Positions 8,670-18,976 of a stretch of 64,000 nucleotides of DNA are shown one piece after another. The notes under the pieces are model-generated. The model saw only the letters and a program-made list of their open reading frames with translations, was not told the DNA's origin and did not search any database. Source of the stretch: Nocardioides sp. REDSEA-S33_B3 (GTDB taxonomy: Bacteria > Actinomycetota > Actinomycetes > Propionibacteriales > Nocardioidaceae); NCBI GenBank assembly GCA_001627335.1, contig LUPK01000057.1, positions 16,183 to 80,182 of the forward strand. The letters are read 5' to 3'. The position numbers were made by a program, and so were the translations under genes. Within the stretch, counting starts at the first letter, position 1. Every line of letters begins with the position of its first letter.

Positions 8670-9547
8670 GACGTCAGCAGCCGGTCCAGCGCGTGCTTCA
8701 CGCGGTCGGCGTCCTCGCGGTACTTCACCAGCGCCCCCAGCGTCCGCGCGGCGGTCTCGAGGTCGAGCTCGGCGCACCCGAGGTGGTGCAGGGCCTGCGC
8801 CCAGTCCAGCGTCTCGGCCACGCCCGGCGGCTTCTGCAGCCCGGTGTCGCCGCGCAGCCGCTGCACGACGTCGACCACCTGCCGGGCCAGCGCCGCGGAC
8901 ACCTCGGGCAGCCGGGTGCGGACGATCTCCACCTCCCGCTCCAGCCCGGGGTGGTCGACCCAGTGGTAGAGGCAGCGCCGCTTCAGCGCGTCGTGCAGCT
9001 CACGGGTGCGGTTGGAGGTCAGCACCACCAGCGGCGGCTCGGCGGCACGGACGGTGCCGAGCTCGGGGATCGAGACCTGGTACGTCGACAGCACCTCGAG
9101 CAGGAACGCCTCGAACTCGTCGTCGGCCCGGTCGACCTCGTCGACGAGCAGCACCGCGGGCGCCTGCTGCAGGGCGGCGAGCACGGGACGCGCGAGCAGG
9201 AACCTCTCGTCGTACAGGCTCTTCTCGGCCTCCTCGACACCCTGACCCCCGAGACCGCCGGCGGCCTCGAGCGCGCGCAGGTGCAGCACCTGCCGCGGGA
9301 AGTCCCAGTCGTAGAGCGCCTGCGAGGCGTCGATCCCCTCGTAGCACTGCAGCCGCAGCAGCGGCACCCCGGCGACCTGCGCGAGCGCCTCGGCCAGCGC
9401 GGTCTTGCCGGTGCCGGGCTCGCCCTCGAGCAGCAGCGGACGCTGCATCCTCCCGGCCAGGAAGACCACGGTCGCCAGCGACTCGTCGCACAGGTAGCCG
9501 GTCGCGGCGAGCTGCTCGGCGACCTGCGCGCTGGACTCGACCTGCAT
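8666..9547 (-). CDS. MoxR family AAA+ ATPase, CoxD-like
   Basis: 293-residue chaperone-like ATPase. Walker A is GEPGTGKT (residues 42-49), Walker B is VLLVDEVDR (about 129-137), and sensor 1 is LTSNRTRELHDALKRR. The length and arrangement match CoxD/MoxR proteins that act with a VWA partner to mature metal enzymes. It is the first gene of a coupled MoxR-VWA-XdhC operon reading toward the Mo-hydroxylase genes. The ATG start follows within 45 bp of a divergent gene, so the promoter must be very short or overlap that gene. Confidence 0.94.
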   Translation of the reverse strand: MQVESSAQVAEQLAATGYLCDESLATVVFLAGRMQRPLLLEGEPGTGKTALAEALAQVAGVPLLRLQCYEGIDASQALYDWDFPRQVLHLRALEAAGGLGGQGVEEAEKSLYDERFLLARPVLAALQQAPAVLLVDEVDRADDEFEAFLLEVLSTYQVSIPELGTVRAAEPPLVVLTSNRTRELHDALKRRCLYHWVDHPGLEREVEIVRTRLPEVSAALARQVVDVVQRLRGDTGLQKPPGVAETLDWAQALHHLGCAELDLETAARTLGALVKYREDADRVKHALDRLLTS

Positions 9548-9589
9548 GGCGACAGGCTAGACAGCCGGGTGTTGGTCGGCGGTTGGAGC

Positions 9590-9982
9590 ATGCCCACACT
9601 GGAGGACGTGCCCTCCGTGCCCGAGCCCAAGACCTGCGCCTCCTGCGGCCGCACCATCGAGTGGCGCAGGAAGTGGGCGCGCTCGTGGGACGACGTGAAG
9701 TACTGCTCCGACGCCTGCCGCCGCCACAAGGTCACCGACACCGACCGGGCGCTGGAGACGAGCATCCGCTCGCTGCTCGACTCCCGGAAGGGCGGCGCCA
9801 CCATCTGCCCCAGCGAAGCGGCCCGCGAGGTCGGCGGCGAGGACTGGCGCGACCTGATGGAGCCGGCCCGCCGCGCCGGGCGACGGCTCGTCGCGGCCGG
9901 CGAGGTCGAGGTCACCCAGGGCGGGAAGGTCGTGGACCCCTCCACCGCCAAGGGGCCGATCCGGGTCCGTCGAGTCCCCTGA
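9590..9982 (+). CDS. DUF2256 and DUF3253 domain protein
   Basis: 130-residue small protein. The N-terminus has a zinc-ribbon-like DUF2256 pattern (CASCGR at residues ~16-21 and CSDACRRH at ~39-46). The remainder matches DUF3253, a winged-helix-like fold (TSIRSLLDSRKGG ... PSEAAREVG ... RRLVAAGEVEVTQGGKVVD). Such fused proteins are common in actinobacteria but have no known function; binding of nucleic acid is plausible from the fold only. It is divergent from the MoxR operon and convergent with the nucleotidyltransferase, whose stop lies two bases beyond its own. Confidence 0.85.
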   Translation: MPTLEDVPSVPEPKTCASCGRTIEWRRKWARSWDDVKYCSDACRRHKVTDTDRALETSIRSLLDSRKGGATICPSEAAREVGGEDWRDLMEPARRAGRRLVAAGEVEVTQGGKVVDPSTAKGPIRVRRVP

Positions 9983-9983
9983 C

Positions 9984-10577
9984 CTACCGGCTGTCGACGT
10001 CGCGGCCGCTCGCCAGGTCGCCGCACTCGACGAGCACCACGTCGGCGGTCGCGAGGTAGTCGCGCGCCCCCCGGTCCCCCGTGGCCGCGGCGGCCACCCC
10101 GGCCCAGTGGTCGCGCCCGAGCAGCACCGGGTGCCCCGGCACGCCGTCGTACGCCGCTCGCGCCAGCGAGCCCGCGGCCGCACCGGCACCGCCGACTGCA
10201 CCGCCGACCACCCGGGCCACCACCTGCGGCACCAGGTCGGGCAGGTCGACCAGGCTGACCACCACCGACGGCACGTCCTCCCCGAGCCCGGCCAGGGCGG
10301 CGAGCCCGGCCCGCAGCGAGGCCCCCATCCCCTCGGCCCAGTCCTCGGCCACCACGACCTGGACGGACCCGTCCAGCAGCTCGGCCGCCTCCGGCGCCGC
10401 GCCGAGCACCACGACCACCGGGTCGCAACCGCCCTGGCGCAGCACCTCGACGCCCCGCTGCAGCCAGGCGCCCCGGTCGTCGTGCACCAGCGCCTTGGGC
10501 ATCCCCATCCGCGAGCCGGCCCCCGCGGCGAGCAGCAGCCCGGCGGGCGTGGGGGCGGGCGGATCGACGGGGGTCAC
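9984..10577 (-). CDS. MobA/MocA-like molybdenum cofactor nucleotidyltransferase
   Basis: NTP transferase of the MobA/MocA type, 197 residues from the GTG at 10577. The signature LLAAGAGSRMGMPKAL binds the nucleotide, and LVDLPDLVP and GVPGHPVLLGRDHW are the later conserved blocks. MocA makes molybdopterin cytosine dinucleotide, the cofactor form used by CO-dehydrogenase-family enzymes, so its presence beside the Mo-hydroxylase accessory genes is functionally coherent. An upstream GTG would add 16 residues without homology. CTP versus GTP specificity is not readable with certainty here. Confidence 0.88.
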   Translation of the reverse strand: MTPVDPPAPTPAGLLLAAGAGSRMGMPKALVHDDRGAWLQRGVEVLRQGGCDPVVVVLGAAPEAAELLDGSVQVVVAEDWAEGMGASLRAGLAALAGLGEDVPSVVVSLVDLPDLVPQVVARVVGGAVGGAGAAAGSLARAAYDGVPGHPVLLGRDHWAGVAAAATGDRGARDYLATADVVLVECGDLASGRDVDSR

Positions 10578-10663
10578 GGGTCGATGGTGCCAGGCACGCG
10601 CGACCCGTCGGCCGCACGAGGCCAAGAGATGTCCTAGGGTCGCTCCCGACCGAGGGGAGAGAC

Positions 10664-11434
10664 GTGGATCACATGCGAGGAGTCGCCGTCGTCACCGGCG
10701 CCGCCGGCGCGATCGGCACCGCACTGACCGCCACGCTGACCGACGCCGGCTACGACGTGGTCGGGCTCGACCTGCCGGAGGCCTGCCCGCCCGAGCGACT
10801 GGCGAGCGGAGCGATGGTCGGCTGCGACATCACCGACGACGCCGAGGTCCGGGCGGTCTTCGAGCGCATCGTCGCCGACCACGGGCGGATCGACCTGCTG
10901 GTCAACAACGCCGGCATCTCGGCGATCGGAGCGTTCGACGACCACGACGTCGAGACCCACCGGCAGGTGCTCGCGGTCAACCACCTCGGCTCGGTCTCCT
11001 GTACCCAGGCCGCGCTGCCGGCCCTGCGCCAGAGCCGCGGCCACGTCGTGGTGGTCAGCTCGGTCGCGGGCTTCGCCCCGGTCGTCGGCCGGCCGGCGTA
11101 CGTCGCCGCCAAGCACGCCGTCACGGGGATGTTCGAGTCGCTGCGTCCCGAGCTGGCGCGCGACGGCGTCGGCGTGACGCTGGTGCACCCGACCTTCCTC
11201 ACCACCCACCTCGGCACGGCCGAGGGCGGTACCGAGCGCACCACCACCGGCTCGGCCGTCACCGCCGACGACGTCGCCCGGACCGTGCTCGAGGGCGTCC
11301 GGAAGCGCCGGCCGCGGATGCTGGTCGGCCGCACCGCCCACGTCGCCTGGCACGTGCGCCGTCTCGCGCCCGGGCTCTACGAGCGTCTGATGACCCGCCG
11401 GATGACCGCCACCGAAGGAGCCGACCGTGGCTGA
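10664..11434 (+). CDS. Short-chain dehydrogenase/reductase
   Basis: Classical SDR of 256 residues. The cofactor motif is TGAAGAIG, followed by LVNNAG and the catalytic S-Y-K set (VVSSVAGF ... AYVAAKHA). An aspartate after beta-2 (VGLDLPE) suggests NAD(H). The GTG at 10664 follows GAGGGGAGAG at a good Shine-Dalgarno distance; the ATG nine bases later is spaced worse. The gene heads a four-gene operon in which each start overlaps the previous stop. The neighbours (FMO, BASS symporter, epimerase) suggest oxidation of an alicyclic or steroid-like alcohol, but the substrate is unknown. Confidence 0.9.
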   Translation: MDHMRGVAVVTGAAGAIGTALTATLTDAGYDVVGLDLPEACPPERLASGAMVGCDITDDAEVRAVFERIVADHGRIDLLVNNAGISAIGAFDDHDVETHRQVLAVNHLGSVSCTQAALPALRQSRGHVVVVSSVAGFAPVVGRPAYVAAKHAVTGMFESLRPELARDGVGVTLVHPTFLTTHLGTAEGGTERTTTGSAVTADDVARTVLEGVRKRRPRMLVGRTAHVAWHVRRLAPGLYERLMTRRMTATEGADRG

Positions 11435-12809
11435 CCAGTCCCGCGACGAGGACCTCACCTGCGCCGTGATCGGCGCCGGCCCCACCGGGCTGGCCGCCCT
11501 GCGCACCCTCCAGCGCTACGGCGTGCCGGCGGTCGGCTACGAGCTGGCCGACGACGTCGGCGGGCTGTGGCACATCGACGGGCCGCGCAGCACGATGTAC
11601 GAGTCGGCCCACCTGATCTCCTCCAAGACCACCACGGCGTACGCCGAGTTCCCGATGCGCGAGGAGGTGGCCGACTACCCCAGCCACCGCGAGCTGCACG
11701 GCTACTTCCGCGACTTCGCCGACACCTTCGGCCTGCGCGAGCAGATCCGCTTCGGCACCGAGGTCACCGCGGTGGAGCCTGACCCGGATCCAGCGAGCGA
11801 GCAGTGGCTGGTGACCAGCACCGGCCCCGACGGCACCCGCACCGAGCGGCACTCGGCGGTGCTGCTGTGCAACGGCACGCTGAGCGAGCCGTCGGTGCCG
11901 ACCTTCGAGGGCTCCTTCGACGGCGAGGTCATGCACACCAGCCGCTACCGCGACGCCGACGTGTTCGCCGGCAAGCGGGTGCTGATCATCGGTGCCGGCA
12001 ACTCCGGCTGCGACATCGCCGTCGACGCCGCCCACCGCGCGGCCTCGGTCGACCTGAGCGTGCGCCGCGGCTACTACTTCGTGCCGAAGTACCTCTTCGG
12101 CAAGCCCGCCGACACCCTCAACCAGGGCAAGCCGCTACCGGCGCGGATCAAGCAGGCGGTGGACTCGCGCGTCCTCAAGGCGTTCACCGGCGACCCGGTG
12201 CGCTTCGGGTTCCCGAAGCCGGACTACAGGATCTACGAGTCGCACCCGATCGTGAACACGCTGGTGCTCCACCACATCGGCCACGGCGACGTGACCGTGC
12301 GGCCCGACATCGACCGGCTCGACGGCGACGGCGTGCGGTTCGTCGACGGCCAGCGCCACGAGTACGACCTGGTCGTGCTGGCCACCGGCTACCGCCTGCA
12401 CTACCCCTTCGTCGACCGCGAGCTGCTGGCCTGGGACGGCTGGTCGCCGCAGCTGTACCTCAACATCTTCCCGCCGCGACGCACCCCCGCGCAGAGCACG
12501 CTGTTCGTGCTCGGCATGCTCGAGGCCAGCGGCATCGGCTGGCAGGGCAGGTACGCCCAGGCCGAGCTGGTGGCGGCGTACCTCCGCGCGCGACGCGACG
12601 ACCCGGCGGCCGCCGCCGAGATGGACCGCCGCATCGCCGGCCCGAAGCCCGACCTCACCGGCGGCTACCGCTACCTCGCACTGGAGCGGATGTCCTACTA
12701 CGTCAACAAGGACGCCTACAAGGCGTCGCTGGCCGAGCACCTCGCGCTGCTCGACCCGCTCCCCGCCCCCGAGTCGTCGGCTCCCCGCAGCCACGAGGAG
12801 GTCCGATGA
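11427..12809 (+). CDS. Flavin-containing monooxygenase
   Basis: 460-residue FAD/NADPH monooxygenase of the FMO/Baeyer-Villiger group. The first Rossmann motif is GAGPTGLAAL near the N-terminus and the NADPH-binding one is IIGAGNSGCDIA in the middle. LWHIDGPRSTMYESAHLISSK resembles the FMO flavin region, and LATGYR is the late family motif. It could oxygenate a ketone to an ester or lactone, or an N- or S-centre. The GTG start overlaps the SDR stop by eight bases, and its own stop overlaps the following transporter start (ATGA), so product and uptake are probably co-expressed. Confidence 0.9.
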   Translation: MADQSRDEDLTCAVIGAGPTGLAALRTLQRYGVPAVGYELADDVGGLWHIDGPRSTMYESAHLISSKTTTAYAEFPMREEVADYPSHRELHGYFRDFADTFGLREQIRFGTEVTAVEPDPDPASEQWLVTSTGPDGTRTERHSAVLLCNGTLSEPSVPTFEGSFDGEVMHTSRYRDADVFAGKRVLIIGAGNSGCDIAVDAAHRAASVDLSVRRGYYFVPKYLFGKPADTLNQGKPLPARIKQAVDSRVLKAFTGDPVRFGFPKPDYRIYESHPIVNTLVLHHIGHGDVTVRPDIDRLDGDGVRFVDGQRHEYDLVVLATGYRLHYPFVDRELLAWDGWSPQLYLNIFPPRRTPAQSTLFVLGMLEASGIGWQGRYAQAELVAAYLRARRDDPAAAAEMDRRIAGPKPDLTGGYRYLALERMSYYVNKDAYKASLAEHLALLDPLPAPESSAPRSHEEVR

Positions 12810-13756
12810 TCCCGCTGCCCTTGTTGGTGGGAGCGGACGCCGACGTCGACAGCATCCGGATCGCCTTCGAGGAGGGGTCGCTGACGACGCTGAAGATCGT
12901 CATCGGCGCGATCCTCCTCGGCGTCGCGCTCGAGACCCGCCCCTCGGACTTCCTGGCCGCGGCCAAGCGGCCCGGGTCGATCGCGATCGGGGTCGTCGCG
13001 CAGTTCCTGGTGCTACCGGCCCTGACCTTCGCGCTGACCCTGCTGCTCGACGTGCGCGGCTCGGTGGCGCTCGGCATGATCCTGGTGGCCTGCTGCCCGC
13101 CGGGCAACGTCTCCAACATCCTCACCCACCGCGCCCGCGGCGACGTGGCGCTCTCGGTGTCGATGACCGCGGTCGGCAACGTGCTGGCGATCGTGGCGAT
13201 GCCGCTCAACGTCGCCTTCTGGGGCTCGCTGCACCCCACCGGCAAGGAGCTGCTCCAGGACATCACGCTGGACGCGGTCGACATGCTGGTGGAGATCGGC
13301 ACCGTCATCGGCATCCCGTTCGTCGTCGGCATCGCGATCGCCACGAAGTGGCCGCGCTTCGCCGAGCGCGCCGGGAAGATCGTCGGCCCTGTCGCGTTCC
13401 TCGCCCTCGGCGCGGTGATCGTGGTCGGGGTCGCCGGCAACTGGTCGATCTTCGTGAACTACATCGGCATCGTGCTGGTGGCGGTCTTCCTCCACGACGC
13501 CCTCGCCCTGCTGCTCGGCTACGGCATCGCCCGCGGCACGGGCCTTCCCGAGCGCAGCCGCAAGGCGATGACCTTCGAGGTCGGCATCCGCAACTCCGGC
13601 CTCGGCCTGGTGCTGGTCTTCGCCTTCTTCGACGGCCTCGGCGGCATGGCACTGGTCGCCGCCTGGTGGGGCATCTGGGACATCATCGCCGGCCTCGCCG
13701 TCGCCCAATGGTGGGGCATGCGTGCCGGGCGGCGTACGCCGGAGCCGGTCACGTGA
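12806..13756 (+). CDS. Bile acid:sodium symporter family (BASS) transporter
   Basis: 316-residue integral membrane protein with about nine or ten hydrophobic segments, the first beginning near residue 32. The block CCPPGNVSNILTHRARGDVALSVSM matches the sodium-binding crossing region of BASS proteins (CPPGN-SN followed by GD-ALS). A late block FEVGIRNSGLGLVL corresponds to the second crossover helix. BASS members carry bile acids, steroid sulfates, pantothenate or other organic anions, so the substrate is open. It is third in the SDR-FMO-BASS-epimerase operon and both its ends overlap neighbouring genes by four bases. Confidence 0.9.
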   Translation: MIPLPLLVGADADVDSIRIAFEEGSLTTLKIVIGAILLGVALETRPSDFLAAAKRPGSIAIGVVAQFLVLPALTFALTLLLDVRGSVALGMILVACCPPGNVSNILTHRARGDVALSVSMTAVGNVLAIVAMPLNVAFWGSLHPTGKELLQDITLDAVDMLVEIGTVIGIPFVVGIAIATKWPRFAERAGKIVGPVAFLALGAVIVVGVAGNWSIFVNYIGIVLVAVFLHDALALLLGYGIARGTGLPERSRKAMTFEVGIRNSGLGLVLVFAFFDGLGGMALVAAWWGIWDIIAGLAVAQWWGMRAGRRTPEPVT

Positions 13757-14721
13757 GCGCCCCCGACCCCCGCACGGTGCTGGTCACCGGCGGCAGCGGC
13801 TTCCTGGGCTCCTCGGTCGTCCACGGGCTCGCCGCGGCCGGGCACCGCGTCGTCAGCGGCGACCTGCGACTGCCCGAGCAGCCCGTCGCCGGGGTCGAGC
13901 ACGTCGTCCTCGACGTCACCGACGCCGCCCTCGTGGACCAAGTGGTCGGCGAGCACGGCACCGAGGTGGTGGTCCACCTCGCCTCGGTCGTCACGCCGGG
14001 CAAGGACTCCTCCCGCGCCAAGGAGCACGCCGTCGACGTGGACGGCACCCGGCACGTGCTCGAAGCGTGCCTGGCCCACGGCGTGCGGCGCGTGGTGGTG
14101 TCGTCGTCGGGTGCGGCCTACGGGTACCACCCCGACAACGGGGCCGCCCACGACGGCTGGCTGCACGAGGACGACCCGGTGCGGGGCAACGAGGCCTTCG
14201 CCTACAGCCACCACAAGCGGCTGGTCGAGGAGATGCTCGCCGACCTGCGGGAGACCCACCCGGAGCTGGAGCAGGTCGTCCTGCGGATCGGCACGATCCT
14301 CGGGGAGCGCGTCGACAACCAGATCACCGCGCTGTTCGAGCGGCCGCGGATGCTGCAGATCCGCGGCTCGGACTCGCCGTTCGTCTTCATCTGGGACACC
14401 GACGTCGTCGCGATCATCGAGCGCGCGGTGACCAGCGAGGCGACCGGCATCTTCAACGTCGCTGGCACCGGCGCGATGAGCATCCCCGAGATCGCCGAGG
14501 CGCTCGGCAAGCCGGTGGTCGCGCTGCCCGAGGGTCTCCTCCGGGCGGCACTGGCGGTCGGGAAGCGGCTCGGCCTGACGGCGTACGGGCCCGAGCAGAC
14601 GATCTTCCTCAAGCACCGCCCGGTGCTGGCCAACGACCGGCTGGTCGAGGTCCTCGGCTACCGGCCGTCGAAGACCTCGCGCGAGGCGTTCGACGCCTGG
14701 CGCACCAGCCGCGGCCTCTGA
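13753..14721 (+). CDS. NAD-dependent epimerase/dehydratase (extended SDR)
   Basis: 322-residue extended SDR. The N-terminal motif TGGSGFLGSS binds NAD(P), VVHLASVV follows, and the active-site pair is AYSHHK. The family includes sugar epimerases and 3-beta-hydroxysteroid dehydrogenases; nothing visible decides between these. The GTG start is embedded in the stop of the transporter gene (GTGA). It ends the operon and is followed by two strong hairpins. Confidence 0.88.
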   Translation: MSAPDPRTVLVTGGSGFLGSSVVHGLAAAGHRVVSGDLRLPEQPVAGVEHVVLDVTDAALVDQVVGEHGTEVVVHLASVVTPGKDSSRAKEHAVDVDGTRHVLEACLAHGVRRVVVSSSGAAYGYHPDNGAAHDGWLHEDDPVRGNEAFAYSHHKRLVEEMLADLRETHPELEQVVLRIGTILGERVDNQITALFERPRMLQIRGSDSPFVFIWDTDVVAIIERAVTSEATGIFNVAGTGAMSIPEIAEALGKPVVALPEGLLRAALAVGKRLGLTAYGPEQTIFLKHRPVLANDRLVEVLGYRPSKTSREAFDAWRTSRGL

Positions 14722-14729
14722 CCGCTCCG

Positions 14730-14781
14730 GGGGTCGTGCCCCCGAGCGGGCGCCATGGCGCCCGCTCAGGGGCACGACCCC
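14730..14781. terminator. 52-bp near-perfect palindrome, likely terminator
   Basis: A 26-bp arm beginning GGGGTCGTGCCCC is followed with no loop by its reverse complement (14756-14781); only one pair mismatches. It starts nine bases after the epimerase stop and would form a very stable hairpin without a U tract. Confidence 0.65.
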
Positions 14782-14796
14782 ACAGAAATGCGGGAA

Positions 14797-14824
14797 GGCC
14801 CCGGTCGCTCTCGCGACCGGGGCC
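14797..14824. terminator. Bidirectional hairpin terminator for groEL and the epimerase operon
   Basis: GGCCCCGGTCGC (14797-14808), loop TCTC, then GCGACCGGGGCC (14813-14824): a perfect 12-bp stem located 30 bp past the groEL stop on its strand and between convergent genes. Confidence 0.75.
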
Positions 14825-14853
14825 CTCTCGGTGGTGCTGTGGAGCGGTGGGAC

Positions 14854-16677
<1,824 letters not shown>

Positions 16678-17562
16678 TCAGGGTCGGTCCGGCAGGCCAC
16701 CGGTCCGACCGGCCAGCACACGCACCACGACGTCGGCGAACAGCGCCGCGTTGCCGGGGTGCACGTCGAGGTAGAGACCGGGCTCGATCAGCTCCAGCTC
16801 GCTGACCGCCAGGCGACCGTCGGCCAGCCGCATCATGTCCACCCGGGCGTAGGGCAGCTCCCGCCCCAGCAGTCGTACGCCGGCGGCGACCGCGGCCGCC
16901 GCGAGCTCGGCGCACTCCGGCTCGACGGGCACCGGGCGCGAGACGCCCCCGAAGTGCTCGTGCACGCGGACCTCACCGCCGGCCGGCTGCTTGTCGACCT
17001 GGCTGATGACCTCGCCGCCGAGCACGAAGACCGACCGCTCCCCCTCGGTGCGCACCGACTCCACGACCGGCTGGGCCACCCACGGTCCGGCCGTCAGCCC
17101 CTCCAGCCGAGGGTCGCGGACCGAGTCGGCCAGCACCACGCCGAGCCCGCCGGCGCCGGTGCGTGGCTTGACCAGCACGGCGCCGAAGTCGTCGATCGCG
17201 GCCTGCAGGGCCGGCACCAGGCCGTGGTCCTCCAGCAGGCGGGTGGGCACGACCGGGACCTCGGCGCCCAGCTCGAGCAGGTAGGACTTGTCGGCGTTCC
17301 ACGCGAAGACGTCGGCGCCGTTGAGCACCGGGGCGACCGCCTCGGTGCCACGCACCCAGGCGAGGAACTCCGGCAGTCGCCGGTGGTAGTCCCAGGTCGA
17401 GCGCACGGCCACCAGGTCGGCGGCCGACCAGTCCACGGCCGGGTCGTCCCAGGTGACCCAGCGGGCCGTCACGTCACGTTCGGCGAAGGCGGAGACGAGG
17501 TGCTCACCGCCGTACTCGCCCTCGGGGAGCAGGGTGAAGGTGGCGAGGAGGACGGTCGGCAT
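16678..17562 (-). CDS. ATP-grasp domain protein
   Basis: 294-residue protein with an ATP-grasp fold: an N-terminal domain with [17 protein letters not shown], a central nucleotide-binding part with [15 protein letters not shown], and metal-binding blocks [10 protein letters not shown] and [13 protein letters not shown]. It resembles RimK-like/glutathione-synthetase-like ligases that join a carboxylate to an amine. The substrate is unknown and neighbours give no clue. The ATG at 17562 is ten bases from the stop of the SGNH gene, suggesting a two-gene operon. Confidence 0.85.
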   Translation of the reverse strand: MPTVLLATFTLLPEGEYGGEHLVSAFAERDVTARWVTWDDPAVDWSAADLVAVRSTWDYHRRLPEFLAWVRGTEAVAPVLNGADVFAWNADKSYLLELGAEVPVVPTRLLEDHGLVPALQAAIDDFGAVLVKPRTGAGGLGVVLADSVRDPRLEGLTAGPWVAQPVVESVRTEGERSVFVLGGEVISQVDKQPAGGEVRVHEHFGGVSRPVPVEPECAELAAAAVAAGVRLLGRELPYARVDMMRLADGRLAVSELELIEPGLYLDVHPGNAALFADVVVRVLAGRTGGLPDRP

Positions 17563-17572
17563 GCGGCCCAGG

Positions 17573-18424
17573 CTAGGAGGGTTCACTGAGCGTCTCGGGC
17601 GGCAGGTGCCCGAAGGGCAGCTCGGCCCGTTCACCCAGCGCCGCCAGCACCGAGGGCAGCATCGCCTTCGCGGTGCGCTTGTAGCCCAGGGCGCTGGGGT
17701 GGAACCGGTCGAGGCTGAACATCTCGTCGGGGTTGGTGATGAAGAACGGCCCCACCACCTCGGCCAGCGACACCGCGTGCGCACCCGAGCGGACCGCGGC
17801 GGCGGCCTGGGCGGCGGCCAGCTGGCGCGAGGCCCGCGAGCCGAGGGCGCGCAGCGGCTGGGGCACCGGGCGGAGCGCCCCCAGGTCGGGGCAGGTGCCG
17901 ACGACGACGGCGGTGCCCCGCTCGCGCAGCCGCGCGATGGCCTCCTCGAGGTGCTTGACCGAGTCGGCCACCGGCACCCGGTGGGTGACGTCGTTGCCGC
18001 CGACCACGATGACCGCGACGTCGGCGGCGTAGTCGCCGGGCAGCGCGTCGATCTGCCCGGCCAGCATCGAGGACTCCGAGCCGACCACGGCCCCCGTGCG
18101 CAGCCGCACCGAGCGGTGCAGCGTCGTGGCGAGCGCCTTGCTCAGCCGCCCGCCGAGGGTCTCCTTGCGGATGTCCGCACCGAGCCCGGCGGCGATCGAG
18201 TCGCCGAGGAGCAGCAGGTCGACCGGGTTCCCGTACGACGGCTTCCACACCCGGTCCGCGTCCGGGGCCTGCTCGCCCAGCGGCTTGCCGATGATGCGCC
18301 GGGCGGTCTCGGCCTGGCGGTGGAGCAGCTCGCGGGCGGCGTACCCGAGTCCTCCGCCGGCGGCGCCCACCACACCGGCGACCGCGGCCACCGCGAGCAG
18401 TCGCCCTCGCGCAGATCTGTCCAC
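17573..18424 (-). CDS. SGNH/GDSL family esterase, membrane-anchored or secreted
   Basis: 283 residues. An N-terminal hydrophobic segment (LLAVAAVAGVVGAAGGGLGYAA is partly helical membrane-like, residues ~9-30) indicates export with or without anchoring. The SGNH blocks are LLLGDSIAAGLG (nucleophile serine), VVGGNDVTH (glycine/asparagine) and DRFHPSALGY (Asp-His). It should hydrolyse an ester or acyl group outside the membrane. The GTG at 18424 is chosen because it precedes the basic-hydrophobic signal. Confidence 0.88.
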   Translation of the reverse strand: MDRSARGRLLAVAAVAGVVGAAGGGLGYAARELLHRQAETARRIIGKPLGEQAPDADRVWKPSYGNPVDLLLLGDSIAAGLGADIRKETLGGRLSKALATTLHRSVRLRTGAVVGSESSMLAGQIDALPGDYAADVAVIVVGGNDVTHRVPVADSVKHLEEAIARLRERGTAVVVGTCPDLGALRPVPQPLRALGSRASRQLAAAQAAAAVRSGAHAVSLAEVVGPFFITNPDEMFSLDRFHPSALGYKRTAKAMLPSVLAALGERAELPFGHLPPETLSEPS

Positions 18425-18513
18425 GGTGCATGGCTACCGGCGGCGCCTGAACAGCAGGCGAGGAGAAGGTTCACCCCACGTGTCGATCGAGCCCCGCCAC
18501 GCCCGTCATCTCG

Positions 18514-18846
18514 GTGGCCGCCGAGCACGCCGTCGCCCCCACCCCGGCCGACACGGCGTGGTCGCGGATCGTCGGCCACTACGACGCCCTGCTCGGGCTC
18601 GGCGACTCCCCCGTGGTGCGGCTGCACCGCGCGGTCGCGGTGGCCGAGGCCGACGGCCCGGAAGCGGGTCTCGAGGAGCTGATCGGCCTGGTGCTGCCCG
18701 GCCACCGGCTCCCCAGCGTGCGCGCGACGCTGCTCGCGCGACTGGGCCGGGTCGAGGAGGCCCGCGACGCCTTCGAGGAGGCGCTCGCGCTGTGCGGGAA
18801 CGCCGCCGAGGCCGAGCACCTCGCCGGCCGGCTCGCGGACCTCTGA
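18514..18846 (+). pseudogene. C-terminal fragment of a SigJ/DUF6596-type ECF sigma factor
   Basis: The 110-residue reading frame aligns by eye with the C-terminal TPR-like tail of large ECF sigma factors (AAEHAVAPTPADTAWSRIV, then DSPVVRLHRAVAVAEADGP and LLARLGRVEEARDAFEEAL). The sigma-2 and sigma-4 DNA-binding regions are absent; codons just upstream (VIS) still fit the family, but farther upstream there is no homology. No ribosome site precedes the GTG at 18514; a good one (GAGGAGAAGG) precedes a GTG at 18480 in another frame. It is most likely a decayed remnant, though a short expressed protein cannot be excluded. Confidence 0.5.
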
Positions 18847-18858
18847 TCCCCGCCGGCT

Positions 18859-18900
18859 GATCCCCGACGACGGATCCCCGACGACGGATCCCCAACGAGG
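18859..18900. repeat. 14-bp tandem repeat (3 copies)
   Basis: GATCCCCGACGACG at 18859-18872 and 18873-18886, then GATCCCCAACGAGG at 18887-18900, in the 130-bp gap before the DUF2157 gene. Confidence 0.7.
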
Positions 18901-18976
18901 GGTCGGGACGGAGGTCCCCACGATCTGAGTACGTCGACTCACGCGCACCCCCGGGCGCGAGGTCGACGCTGGAGGT

